Source: an uncultured Coriobacteriaceae bacterium (GTDB lineage: Bacteria > Actinomycetota > Coriobacteriia > Coriobacteriales > Eggerthellaceae). From it: a stretch of DNA of 37,261 bases. Position 1 is the first letter of the stretch. Each line of letters opens with the position of its first letter. The notes beneath the pieces were generated by a model. It was not told the origin of the DNA and did not search any database. It saw nothing but the letters and a program-made list of their open reading frames with translations. Location of the stretch: the NCBI GenBank assembly GCA_900550055.1, contig URQU01000017.1, positions 1-37,261 on the forward strand, read 5' to 3'. Below are positions 16,172-24,450 of this stretch, one piece after another. The position numbers were made by a program, and so were the translations under genes.

Positions 16172-16616
16172 ACGGGGAAGCGAGAGCGTGCAATTCTCCT
16201 TCGCCGTGGTGCTGCTCATCATCGTGACGTTCGGCATATTGCAGGCGGCCATGATGAATGCGGCGGCGATCATGTTGTCTTCGGAGCTTACCCAGGCATG
16301 CATACGCATCGATGTGATGGGTTTGAGGACGGCATCGGATAAGGAATCGTTCGTCGCCGAGCAGATCCTCGACGAGTCGTCGCAGCTGCGTCGAAGCGAT
16401 TTGGCGGTGTCGGGGGTGAGGGTGGAATCGACCGCTTGCGAGGACGTGCTTCACGCAAGCGGCGTGTCGAGCCGCACAGCGCACACTGCCGTCTCCTATG
16501 ACGTGTCCTACAAGGCGCCGATCGCGCTGTCCGGGTTATGCGGCGACGGAAGGCTATCGCGCCATGTCACGTGCATGGTCGTTGATGAGCGGGTGACGGA
16601 GGTGAGCCTTGCATGA
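16158..16616 (+). CDS. TadE/TadG-like pseudopilin
   Basis: A 152-residue protein. A very short leader (MVFDERG) is followed by SESVQFSFAVVLLIIVTF, a pilin-like hydrophobic helix. The usual Glu+5 is replaced by Gln if cleavage follows Gly7. The extracytoplasmic part has three or four cysteines. ATG 16158 is preceded by GGGGGTG. It overlaps both neighbours, consistent with coupled translation of the pseudopilin group. Confidence 0.75.
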   Translation: MVFDERGSESVQFSFAVVLLIIVTFGILQAAMMNAAAIMLSSELTQACIRIDVMGLRTASDKESFVAEQILDESSQLRRSDLAVSGVRVESTACEDVLHASGVSSRTAHTAVSYDVSYKAPIALSGLCGDGRLSRHVTCMVVDERVTEVSLA

Positions 16617-17200
16617 GCCGGTATCGGGGGGAAGGGGGCAATCTTGCCCCTCTTGCCGTGGCGTTGTGCCTGGTGTTGGTGATGATGCTTGGCTTCTTGG
16701 CTGATTGCGCCGTGCTCTACGGCGCAAAAGCCCGTCAAGAGCAGGCTTTAGACGCTGCTAGATCGGCTTGCATGGACGCAAGCCGATCGGCTGCCGCGAA
16801 ATATGGCGACGATGCGGGAGCGGTCCTTGCCGACGCTATAGCGGAGCAGGTCAGGGCGCAAGGGGTGCAGGGCGAGGTAAGCGTGTGGTTCTATGAGGCG
16901 CCTTCCCGGGCGGTTGCTGAAAGCGAACGCCTTTGGGTTGTGGGCATGCAGGTGGAGGAGGCGCAGCCGCTTCCGTTTCCCGTAAGCTCCGCTTCGGGCG
17001 CCAAGGTGGCTTCAAGCCGGATATTCAGCGCGCGTCCGTATGCGGCGCAGCAGGTATGGCGGCCTGATTCCCGCATATGCGGAGTGCATCGTTTCGGCGA
17101 TGGTTGCGGTGCGGGCCAGGGGAGGTTCTCGGCGATAGGCGCGCTTGAGGGGTTCCCTCAAGAGATGGTCGAGGAAGCCCAAGCTCGTTTGGGCGGATAG
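16613..17200 (+). CDS. TadG-like Flp pilus assembly protein
   Basis: A 195-residue protein with a short polar start (MSRYRGEGGNLAP), one hydrophobic helix (LAVALCLVLVMMLGFLADCAVLYG), and the helical TadG-like continuation ARQEQALDAARSACMDASR. A mostly beta or irregular region with cysteines follows toward the C-terminus. It lacks the C-terminal von Willebrand domain found in larger TadG proteins. It overlaps the previous stop by 4 bases and precedes the second cpaB by 16 bases. Confidence 0.75.
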   Translation: MSRYRGEGGNLAPLAVALCLVLVMMLGFLADCAVLYGAKARQEQALDAARSACMDASRSAAAKYGDDAGAVLADAIAEQVRAQGVQGEVSVWFYEAPSRAVAESERLWVVGMQVEEAQPLPFPVSSASGAKVASSRIFSARPYAAQQVWRPDSRICGVHRFGDGCGAGQGRFSAIGALEGFPQEMVEEAQARLGG

Positions 17201-17216
17201 CGAAAGGGGGACGATC

Positions 17217-18074
17217 ATGGCGGTCGGAAGGAACACGGGGCGCGTCTCGCGGCCTGCGCCATCGAGGCGGCTGCGTCTTGGCGGGCGCTTGGAGACGGCT
17301 TATGGGAAAACTGCCGGGTCGGCGGAAGGGGGCGAGCAGCGAACGTCCGATAGGCCTGCGCGCTCGACGGACGTTTCAACTGCGCGTTTCAAGCAGATGT
17401 CCGCAGTGACCGCGGCTGCGGTTGCCGTTGCGTTCGTTGCGGTGGGATATGGGCTGTGGCAGGCGGGCGTTTCCCACGCGGCGGTCGATCAGGCGACGAA
17501 GGGCGCCCGTAATGTGGTGGTCACCACGCGCGATATCGCGGCCGGCGAGCCGTTCGGCGCGGATGCGGTGCGGCTTGCGGAGGTTCCCCAGGCTTTCCGT
17601 CAAGAGGAAGCGCTTGGCGCCGATGCCCTTGATGGCGCCGGCGGCGTGGCGGGCGCACGGGCCTTGGTCTCCATTCCCGCGAACACGCAGCTGTCGCCTC
17701 AGATGATCGCGGGCAGCGCGGCAGATGGCAGGTTGGCCGCACAGCTTGCCGCAGGCATGGAGGCGGTTTCCCTGTCGGTGAACGATGAGACGGGCGTAGC
17801 CGGGCAGGTCCAGCCGTTCGACGAGGTCCGCGTGGTGTGCGTCGCCGAGGCGGCTGGAGGCGTGGTCGACTTGGACGAGCTTTGCGCCTCGGCGCGCGTG
17901 ATGTCTGTAGGCGGCGACGGTGCGGGCGAGGGCGCGGCGTACAGCGCCATCACGTTGGAGTTGACGCCGGAGCAGGCCGACGCGGTTCGCCGTGCGCAGG
18001 CGTCGGGCACCATCAGCGTCCAGCTCGTTGCGGGCGGGGTGTTGTCGGGAGGCATGGTCGAGCATGATGGATAG
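17217..18074 (+). CDS. cpaB: CpaB/RcpC-type Flp pilus assembly protein (second copy)
   Basis: A 285-residue protein. A basic cytoplasmic N-terminal extension of about 60 residues precedes one membrane helix (AVTAAAVAVAFVAVGYGLW). A SAF domain (NVVVTTRDIAAGEPFGADAV) and the RcpC core (LSVNDETGVAGQVQPFDEV) follow. It is longer than the first copy (217 residues) and only distantly similar outside the SAF domain. GAAAGGGGG is upstream of ATG 17217. It overlaps tadA by 11 bases. Confidence 0.86.
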   Translation: MAVGRNTGRVSRPAPSRRLRLGGRLETAYGKTAGSAEGGEQRTSDRPARSTDVSTARFKQMSAVTAAAVAVAFVAVGYGLWQAGVSHAAVDQATKGARNVVVTTRDIAAGEPFGADAVRLAEVPQAFRQEEALGADALDGAGGVAGARALVSIPANTQLSPQMIAGSAADGRLAAQLAAGMEAVSLSVNDETGVAGQVQPFDEVRVVCVAEAAGGVVDLDELCASARVMSVGGDGAGEGAAYSAITLELTPEQADAVRRAQASGTISVQLVAGGVLSGGMVEHDG

Positions 18075-19383
18075 AGGGACCGAGCTTGCCCTGAAGCGGG
18101 TGGTTCGCGAAGGCCTTGCGACAAGGTTGCAGGGGGATTTCGATCCGGCGGAGGTGGAGTCGGCGATCCAGTCGCTTGTGCAGGAGGCCGTGCGGGCATG
18201 GAACCTGGGCCTTGCCGAGCCCGATATCGCCCGTTTATGCCGCTTGGTCAGCGACGATTTTCTTCGGTACGGTCCTTTGCAGGGGCTATTGGAGGACCCC
18301 GGCATCACCGAGATCATCGTCAACGGCGGCGGTGTGACGATGGACGCTGGGGTTGCAAGGTATTTGGAGCCGCATGTGTTCGTGGAACGGGCAGGGCGCT
18401 TGGAACCGTGCCCATATGTTCGGTTCGATGATGCCGATCATCTCCGCCGCATCATCGACAAAATCGCCGAGCAGGCGGGCATGCGTTGCGATGAGGCGCA
18501 TGCCATGGGATGCGCCATGCTGCCGGGCGGCAAGGCACGAGCAACGTATATCGTGCCGCCGCTGGCTCCGGACGGCCCTGCGCTCAACCTCCGCCTGTTC
18601 GGCGATGACGTTATGAGCATCGAGGATTTGACGGCGCGAGGCGCCCTCAGCCCTGTGATGGCGGAGTTTCTAGGCTCGGCGGTGCGCGCTCGGTGCCCCA
18701 TGATCATCTCCGGAGGCACCGGATCGGGTAAAACGACCATGCTCGGCGCACTTTCCGGCTTCATTCCCGATGGCGAGCGTGTCTTGACCATCGAAGATAC
18801 GCCCGAGCTGCGCCTTCGCGCTGCGCACGTCGAGCGGATGCAGACGCGCGAGGCGAACACCGAAGGCGAAGGGGCCGTCGGCATGCGCGAGTTGGTGGCG
18901 CTTTCGCTGCGTCGGCGCCCCGATCGCATCATCGTGGGCGAATGCCGGGGGGCGGAGGCTTACGAGATGCTGCAGGCGATGCAAACCGATCACCCCGGTT
19001 CGATGACCACCGTGCATGCCAACGACCCGGGAAACGCGTTGAGCCGCTTGCGCACCATGGTGGGTTACGCCAACGCCGACATGGGCCGTGACGTTATCGT
19101 GCAGCAGATCGCGGAATCGCTTGCGGGGGGTTTGATCGTTCATGTGGAGCGCATGCGCGACGGAGGGCGGCGCGTCACCAGCGTTGTGGCGGTCGATCAG
19201 ATGCCGGAGGGGGCGGCGATCATCCCCCGTGCCGAGCTGTTCCGATTCGAGCCGAGCGGGACGGATGCGTTCGGCCGCATCGTCGGAGCTTGGCGCGCGT
19301 GCGGCGTCCAGCCGCAGCGCATCAAGCGACGCATGCTCGCGGCGGGGGTAAGGTTCGACCCGTCTTGGTTTTTCGGGTCGTAG
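18064..19383 (+). CDS. tadA: TadA/CpaF secretion ATPase (second copy)
   Basis: A 439-residue secretion ATPase with Walker A GGTGSGKT (217-224), Asp box RVLTIEDTPEL, Walker B region RPDRIIVGECRGAEA (286-299), and His box HPGSMTTVHAN. The N-terminal half resembles the first TadA (YGPLQGLLEDPGITEIIVNG) but is clearly divergent, so it is an old duplication. Adjacent ATG codons at 18064 and 18067 are both possible starts; GGGAGG lies at 18048-18053. It ends 13 bases before its tadB partner. Confidence 0.96.
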   Translation: MMDRGTELALKRVVREGLATRLQGDFDPAEVESAIQSLVQEAVRAWNLGLAEPDIARLCRLVSDDFLRYGPLQGLLEDPGITEIIVNGGGVTMDAGVARYLEPHVFVERAGRLEPCPYVRFDDADHLRRIIDKIAEQAGMRCDEAHAMGCAMLPGGKARATYIVPPLAPDGPALNLRLFGDDVMSIEDLTARGALSPVMAEFLGSAVRARCPMIISGGTGSGKTTMLGALSGFIPDGERVLTIEDTPELRLRAAHVERMQTREANTEGEGAVGMRELVALSLRRRPDRIIVGECRGAEAYEMLQAMQTDHPGSMTTVHANDPGNALSRLRTMVGYANADMGRDVIVQQIAESLAGGLIVHVERMRDGGRRVTSVVAVDQMPEGAAIIPRAELFRFEPSGTDAFGRIVGAWRACGVQPQRIKRRMLAAGVRFDPSWFFGS

Positions 19384-19396
19384 GGAGGCGATGGCT

Positions 19397-20314
19397 ATGA
19401 AGGGGTACTTTTCCGGTGCGCTGGCCTTCGGCGTGCTTTCGGCGGCGGCGGTGCTGGCGTGCGCCGCCTTGTCCTTACGGTTGAGGCACAGGGCCGAGGA
19501 AAGCGATGCCCGAATGTCTGATCGGGCGTTGTACGAATTGGGTAAGCGTGATGCCGAGTCGGCGAAGGCGGATGCCGAGGGGCCGCTTGGCAAGATGCTG
19601 CGCGGCGCGGGCATCGAGGCGTCCCCGGTTTCGTGCGCGCTGTGCCTCGGCACCGTGGGCGCGTTCGTGGCTTTTTTCGCCATGCGGGCAAGCGGCTTGC
19701 TTGGCGCGGTTGCAGGTGTGGGGTTGGTTGCCGCTGCGGCGGCGATGTACGTGCTGCGTGCGCGGGTGAAACGGCGAGAGCTGCTTTCCCAGCAGTTCGT
19801 GCGGCTTGTTCCCCAGCTTTCGGCCAGCGTGAAAAGCTCGTTGACCTTAGAACGTGCGCTGCGGGTTTCCGCCGACCATGCTCCGGAACCGTTGCGGTCG
19901 GAGCTGATGGCGGTGCTTGCGCGCGTTTCGTATGGCACGCCGCTGGTGCAGGCGCTTGCCCGCATGGCGCAGAGCACCGGCGATGCCGATGTTGCGGCGT
20001 TGGCATCGGCCATGCGCATTCAGCAGCGTTTCGGTGGATCGATGGGGGCGGTCCTGGACCTGATCGCGGAGCATGCCCAGGGACGGGCTGTTATGCAGCA
20101 GGAGCTGCGCAGCGAGCTTGCGGGGACGCGCATGGCTACTGTGGTGGTGGCATGCGCCATGCCTGCGATCTTCGCGTTCATGTTCGCTACCAACCAGGCG
20201 TTTTCCCTTTTTTATCGGGAAAACCCGTTGGGGTGGGCTGTGCTTGCGGCCGCCGCGCTTATGGAAGTGGTAGGCGTTGCGGCGTGTCGCCGGATCACGA
20301 AGTTCTCGTATTAG
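19397..20314 (+). CDS. tadB: TadB-type membrane platform protein (second copy)
   Basis: A 305-residue T2SSF-domain platform protein. An N-terminal helix, two central hydrophobic segments (residues about 75-115), and F-domain helices (LVPQLSASVKSSLTLERAL) lead to two C-terminal helices. ATG 19397 is preferred over ATG 19391 because GGGAGG (19383-19388) then lies 8 bases upstream instead of 2. Confidence 0.87.
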   Translation: MKGYFSGALAFGVLSAAAVLACAALSLRLRHRAEESDARMSDRALYELGKRDAESAKADAEGPLGKMLRGAGIEASPVSCALCLGTVGAFVAFFAMRASGLLGAVAGVGLVAAAAAMYVLRARVKRRELLSQQFVRLVPQLSASVKSSLTLERALRVSADHAPEPLRSELMAVLARVSYGTPLVQALARMAQSTGDADVAALASAMRIQQRFGGSMGAVLDLIAEHAQGRAVMQQELRSELAGTRMATVVVACAMPAIFAFMFATNQAFSLFYRENPLGWAVLAAAALMEVVGVAACRRITKFSY

Positions 20315-20344
20315 GCGCTGCTCGCGCCGGTTAAGAGGTGATAC

Positions 20345-21271
20345 ATGCAAGGTTTGACGCTTTGCGCGATCTGCTTGCTTGCCGTTGCGGCGGGGCTGGC
20401 GGTTTACGAGGCGCTTAACGCTTGGGCGGGAGTGAAGGGGCGAAGGCATATGCCGGCATGGGCGAAGCCCGAACAGGAGGGCGGCGGCGCATCGCGGCAT
20501 CTTGCCCGTGAGGGGATGGCGCGTTTGCGGGAGCGTGCCGTGACGGCGCTGGCGGGTTTCGCCCCGCTTTCGATGAGAGAACGGGAGCGGTCAAGGGAGC
20601 GGCTTCGATGCGCGGGCATAGCCCTAGAGCCCGAAACGTGGCGTTGCGCGTGCTTTGCCGCGGTTTCGGGCTGCGTGCTCGTAGCCGTTGCGGCGTGTGC
20701 CGCATTGCATGTGACGCCGGTGACCTTCGCCTTCGCCGTCTGCGGAGCGGGGCTTGCGGGCTGCGGGGGCTTGCAGCTGTACTTGCGCTCCAAGCGTCAA
20801 GCGCGTCGTGCCGCCATCGATGCCGGATTGCCCGATGCCATGGAGCTTCTTGGTGTGGCGATCGCCGCCGGTTCTCCGGTTGAGCAGTGCTTTCGTCAGG
20901 TCGCTGAAAGCTTGAACGGCCCGCTTGCCGATGAGTTCCGCCTGGTGGATCAAGAGGTCAACTTGTTGGGGCATTCCCGTGCGAAGGCGCTTTCCAATCT
21001 TGCGCAACGCTGCGCAAGCCAGGAGGTTACCGCGTTCGCCGCTCAGCTGACCCAGGCGATAGAGCAAGGCGCATCGGTGGCGCAGGGGCTTGCAAACCAA
21101 GCGGCGCTTGCCCGTTCGCGCGCCCAGGCGGCGGCGCTCGAGCATATCAGGAAGATGCCGACGAAGCTTGACGTGGTGCTGTCCGTTTGCTTCCTGCCGC
21201 CAACCACGTTGCTGGTGCTCCTTCCCACGGTCGTCGATTTGCTGGCGTTTCTAGGAGGTGGACTGGCTTGA
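20345..21271 (+). CDS. tadC: TadC-type membrane platform protein (second copy)
   Basis: A 308-residue T2SSF-domain protein. It has an N-terminal membrane helix, a long basic loop, two hydrophobic segments near residues 100-140, and the F domain (LPDAMELLGVAIAAGSPVEQCF). C-terminal helices end LVLLPTVVDLLAFLGGGLA. AAGAGGTG is upstream of ATG. It completes the second CpaB-TadA-TadB-TadC set. Confidence 0.88.
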   Translation: MQGLTLCAICLLAVAAGLAVYEALNAWAGVKGRRHMPAWAKPEQEGGGASRHLAREGMARLRERAVTALAGFAPLSMRERERSRERLRCAGIALEPETWRCACFAAVSGCVLVAVAACAALHVTPVTFAFAVCGAGLAGCGGLQLYLRSKRQARRAAIDAGLPDAMELLGVAIAAGSPVEQCFRQVAESLNGPLADEFRLVDQEVNLLGHSRAKALSNLAQRCASQEVTAFAAQLTQAIEQGASVAQGLANQAALARSRAQAAALEHIRKMPTKLDVVLSVCFLPPTTLLVLLPTVVDLLAFLGGGLA

Positions 21272-21310
21272 GATGGTTTCGATGGGCGGCTCATGGAGAG
21301 GGGGCGGGCG

Positions 21311-23911
21311 ATGATGAGTCAGGGGCGTAAAGTCGCAACGCGGTTTCGTGGGAGCCGCGTTCGCGCATCGGGCGACGTGTTGGCGGGAGATGGGCGCGTG
21401 CTCACGCGCCGCGGCTTCGTGTTCGGTCTAGGGGCGCTTGCTGTTGGACTGATTATGTACAACCCTCGAATGGCTTTCGCTGACGAGCCTTGGTGGGATG
21501 GGTCCTTGATATTCCGAGGGCATGGTGCATGGTATGCCAGCAGATTTTGGAAAGAGGTCGGCTCGGTGCAGGTGGGAGCGGGTGCCGAACAGGCGGGGGA
21601 TATGTATACCGGCTTGCAGGTGGCGGCCAAAACGCCTTGGGTGGAATGGGACATCTCGGCGCGGCAGTTCATCAGGGCGGCTACTAAGATCACCATGGCA
21701 TGCGATTTCACGACGGAGCTGTATTACCACATGAACGGCAAGCTTGAGATAGCATGCGGAAGCTATAACGAGCTGAACGCCTCGTATAACCTGTGGCATA
21801 CCGACTCGGGGGACGATACGCGCTTCACCTTGTACCACACCATCGACGATGAGCCTGAAGGGGGTGTAGAGGAGGATTCGAAGGTCGTCGTCATCGATAA
21901 CGAGGCTGGGGCGGGCATCCATAGAGATGGCTGTCACGTGTGGACCGATTATCGCGAGTATCCCGGATCGAATTACTCGGTATGGGTCCGTCGCATCGAT
22001 CGCGATGCGATGCACGGGTTTCAATTGAGGTCGTGGTTTTGGAACTATTACTACTACGGGAAGGACTGGTATTACCAGCGCGCCGATGATCCCCCTATCG
22101 GCTTTTCAACGAAGTGGGTCAAGCAGCGTGCAAGGCGGGTAGGCATCGCAAGCGAAGCGCAATGGGCTGGTCGCGTGCTCGTCATCTCCCCGGCGACGGT
22201 GCCTTCGCTGCATCTTGGCGTCGAGGGCCCTTGGGCCGGCCAGGGGTGCAGCGCGTTCGCCGCCGCGTCCTCGACGAGGCACCATTGGATAGCGGTGGAG
22301 CACGAAGACCAGCGCTTTGCCGGAACGTTTCGCTTGGTGCCGGTTTGCGCTGGCGACGGCTCTCTTTCCCTCGGCCAGGCCGGCGGCGGCCCGCGTCTCG
22401 ACCCAAGCGCGGCACAGCTTCAGCAGCTTGCGGAAGCCGATCGTGCGCAGGCGGTGTGGTTGCATGGGCGAGGGCCGTGTCAGTGGCTTTTCAACGACTG
22501 CTCCGGTATGGCGTTGGATCGCGTGGGGGCATCGCAGGAAAGCGGTGCTCAAGTGCAATTCCATTCGAACGGCTATGCCGACGGGGAATGGGATAACGAA
22601 TCGCATATGTGGCATCTTGCGGATGCCCGTTTCGGTACGGAGGATGGGGCCCCGTTCGATCTTGATGGCGCCGCGGATAGCTCTACGGCGGTTGTGGGCG
22701 CTTCGCTTTGCGTTCCCGATCCCCGGGTTGCGTTCAGGCCCGGAGGCGCATCGGCAGATGCGGAAGGTATCCGTTACGAGTATGCGTGGCTCGTCGACGA
22801 TGGCCAGGGCGAGGCCATCTCCGAGGTTCCCGAAATCATGGGTCGTGCATGCATCTCCCTCGGAAGGGAATGCTTGTGGCTCGATGCTCAGCCGGCGGCG
22901 AACGTGGTGGGGACGCGCGGGCGCGCCGGGGCTTTATGCGCCGCCGATTTATCGGTTGAAGGGGGCGGTTTCGGGCTCGTGGCGCGTATCGCCTCGTCCG
23001 GGGCGTGGCGTGATGCTGCTGAAAAGGGAGCTGAGGCGCAAGCTTTGAGCATGAAGCTTGGCGGTGATGCAGCCTTGCGCTTCCATGTGCGCTATCGCGT
23101 GTGCGGCAAGGATGGGAACTGGTCGGAGTGGTTTCAGGATGGGCAGGAAGCGTCCTGCGACGGGAGTCCTCTTCACGGCGTGAGCGCTCGAATCGTGCCA
23201 GCGGGGCTTCTTGAGGAAACAGGGCAGATGCTGCAGGTAGGCGAGCGTTTAGCGGGGAAGCGGCTGGTATGCATCGTGCGTGCGACCACCGTGCACCTGC
23301 ATGCTGCGTATCTGGGGTGCGCGGCGTCGAAGCCTTTGCATGTGGTGAACCCTTTCACCACGGTGCGCTACTTCGTGGATGGCGAACGCGAGCCTTGTTG
23401 GACCGAGCGCGTCGATGAGTCTTCCTCGTACAGCGCCGCCCCCGATGCGCGCTCCGTCGCCTTAAAGCCAGGGTGCGAGAAAGTGAAGGGTTGGTTCACC
23501 GATGCTGCGTGCGCCGTTCCGTTTGCGGATGGGACGGTGGTGCAGGGTGCGACGTTGGACCTGTTCGGGCGCAATGTCGCCGAAGTCCGCTACGCATTGA
23601 CGGAGATGTCGCGGGAATTGTTCTCGGAGAGACGGTGCTTCGCCGAGAAGCAGCTTGAAACCGAGGTGGATGGCGAATCCGTGTTGCCGCCTGTTCAAGA
23701 AGTCGTATACGGGGAGGTCCTGTCGTTTTCACGACGTCCCAGCGTATGGTACGAGGCCGAGGGGCGTGCAAGGGAGGCGGTCGGCATCGTCGGCGCGTAT
23801 GCCGACGCATCGGCAGCCCAGCCTCCGGCGCCGAAGTTGAAGGTGACGTGCTCTACGACGGTGTATCTTGCATGGGCATTGCCAAGATACGAGGGCATTT
23901 GGGTCTCTTAG
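21311..23911 (+). CDS. Large Tat-exported surface protein, possible ricin-B-like domain
   Basis: About 866 residues. ATG 21311 has GAGAGGGGGCGGG upstream; ATG 21293 and 21314 are alternatives. The N-terminus carries a twin-arginine signal (LTRRGFVFGLGALAVG) ending in AFA before DEP. After a beta-rich region there is a ricin-B-lectin-like stretch (ALDRVGASQESGAQVQF, later MWHL). The C-terminal part has repeats of extracellular type, including NPFTTVRYFVDG and VKGWFTDAAC. No LPxTG motif or C-terminal membrane helix is present. Its place as last gene of the Tad run suggests a pilus-linked adhesin or co-regulated surface protein. The lectin assignment is by eye and uncertain. Confidence 0.7.
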   Translation: MMSQGRKVATRFRGSRVRASGDVLAGDGRVLTRRGFVFGLGALAVGLIMYNPRMAFADEPWWDGSLIFRGHGAWYASRFWKEVGSVQVGAGAEQAGDMYTGLQVAAKTPWVEWDISARQFIRAATKITMACDFTTELYYHMNGKLEIACGSYNELNASYNLWHTDSGDDTRFTLYHTIDDEPEGGVEEDSKVVVIDNEAGAGIHRDGCHVWTDYREYPGSNYSVWVRRIDRDAMHGFQLRSWFWNYYYYGKDWYYQRADDPPIGFSTKWVKQRARRVGIASEAQWAGRVLVISPATVPSLHLGVEGPWAGQGCSAFAAASSTRHHWIAVEHEDQRFAGTFRLVPVCAGDGSLSLGQAGGGPRLDPSAAQLQQLAEADRAQAVWLHGRGPCQWLFNDCSGMALDRVGASQESGAQVQFHSNGYADGEWDNESHMWHLADARFGTEDGAPFDLDGAADSSTAVVGASLCVPDPRVAFRPGGASADAEGIRYEYAWLVDDGQGEAISEVPEIMGRACISLGRECLWLDAQPAANVVGTRGRAGALCAADLSVEGGGFGLVARIASSGAWRDAAEKGAEAQALSMKLGGDAALRFHVRYRVCGKDGNWSEWFQDGQEASCDGSPLHGVSARIVPAGLLEETGQMLQVGERLAGKRLVCIVRATTVHLHAAYLGCAASKPLHVVNPFTTVRYFVDGEREPCWTERVDESSSYSAAPDARSVALKPGCEKVKGWFTDAACAVPFADGTVVQGATLDLFGRNVAEVRYALTEMSRELFSERRCFAEKQLETEVDGESVLPPVQEVVYGEVLSFSRRPSVWYEAEGRAREAVGIVGAYADASAAQPPAPKLKVTCSTTVYLAWALPRYEGIWVS

Positions 23912-23917
23912 GCATGG

Positions 23918-23948
23918 AAAAAACGAGCCGCCTTCGTGCGGCGGCTCG
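23918..23948 (-). terminator. Intrinsic terminator of the thrC operon (minus strand)
   Basis: A perfect 9-bp stem, CGAGCCGCC (23924-23932) and GGCGGCTCG (23940-23948), with a 7-base loop. On the minus strand it is followed by six T. On the plus strand it follows the surface-protein stop by 12 bases but lacks a T-tract there; it may still slow readthrough from the Tad operon. Confidence 0.85.
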
Positions 23949-24017
23949 ATATGGGACTGCGGTGCGGATGCGGGGCGCATGGCGGGATGCGCGGCAAGGT
24001 CGATTCGCCCAGCTTGC

Positions 24018-24051
24018 GCGTTGCCGTCGAAATCCCCTTAAACGGCAACGC
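24018..24051 (-). other. Stem-loop downstream of the winged-helix gene
   Basis: A 10-bp perfect inverted repeat, GCGTTGCCGT (24018-24027) and ACGGCAACGC (24042-24051), with a 14-base loop. It lies 19 bases after the minus-strand regulator stop and has no T-tract. It may stabilise the 3' end or assist the terminator at 23918. Confidence 0.5.
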
Positions 24052-24069
24052 AAATGGGGCGGCTATCGG

Positions 24070-24420
24070 CTATTGGCCGTCAACCTGCTTTTCGAAGCTG
24101 CTCTCGGCTTGCGCTTGAAGCTGCTCCTCGATGGTCTGGTATGCGGCAAGGATCTGCTCGCAATCTTCGGTCAGCCGGCTTCCGTGGGCGCCATCGCGGT
24201 AAAGAAGCTGCACGTCAAGGGCTGCTTCTGTATCTTTGATGATACGCCACGCCTTGCTGTAGGCCATGCCCATGCTCTTGGCTGCGGCGTTCAGCGATCC
24301 GGTGTCGCGCACCCCGATGCACAGGCTGGCGATGCCGCGGCCGAACACCGAGTTGCTCTCCGTGTCGGGATTGACCACGGAGAGCCTCACGATCGGTTTT
24401 AGCTTGGTGAGTTTGCTCAT
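24070..24420 (-). CDS. ModE-type winged-helix DNA-binding protein
   Basis: A 116-residue protein that consists only of the N-terminal DNA-binding domain found in ModE and related LysR-like regulators. The helix-turn-helix (AAAKSMGMAYSKAW) is around residues 45-60 and the wing follows (LLYRDGAHGSRLTEDCEQIL). The C-terminal molybdate-binding (TOBE) domain is absent. GAGGGA lies 6 bases before its ATG. It begins 30 bases after the thrC stop and probably shares its transcript. The ligand and targets are unknown. Confidence 0.85.
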   Translation of the reverse strand: MSKLTKLKPIVRLSVVNPDTESNSVFGRGIASLCIGVRDTGSLNAAAKSMGMAYSKAWRIIKDTEAALDVQLLYRDGAHGSRLTEDCEQILAAYQTIEEQLQAQAESSFEKQVDGQ

Positions 24421-24450
24421 GAAAAGTCCCTCGGTTCCCCTCGTGTGCTG

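Noticed and set aside
4022..23911. Recent horizontal transfer of the Tad locus
   Set aside because: No integrase, insertion sequence or direct-repeat boundary is seen. The tRNA-Val nearby is intact, and no second copy of its 3' end was noticed at the far side of the locus. Different codon bias from feoB is better explained by expression level.
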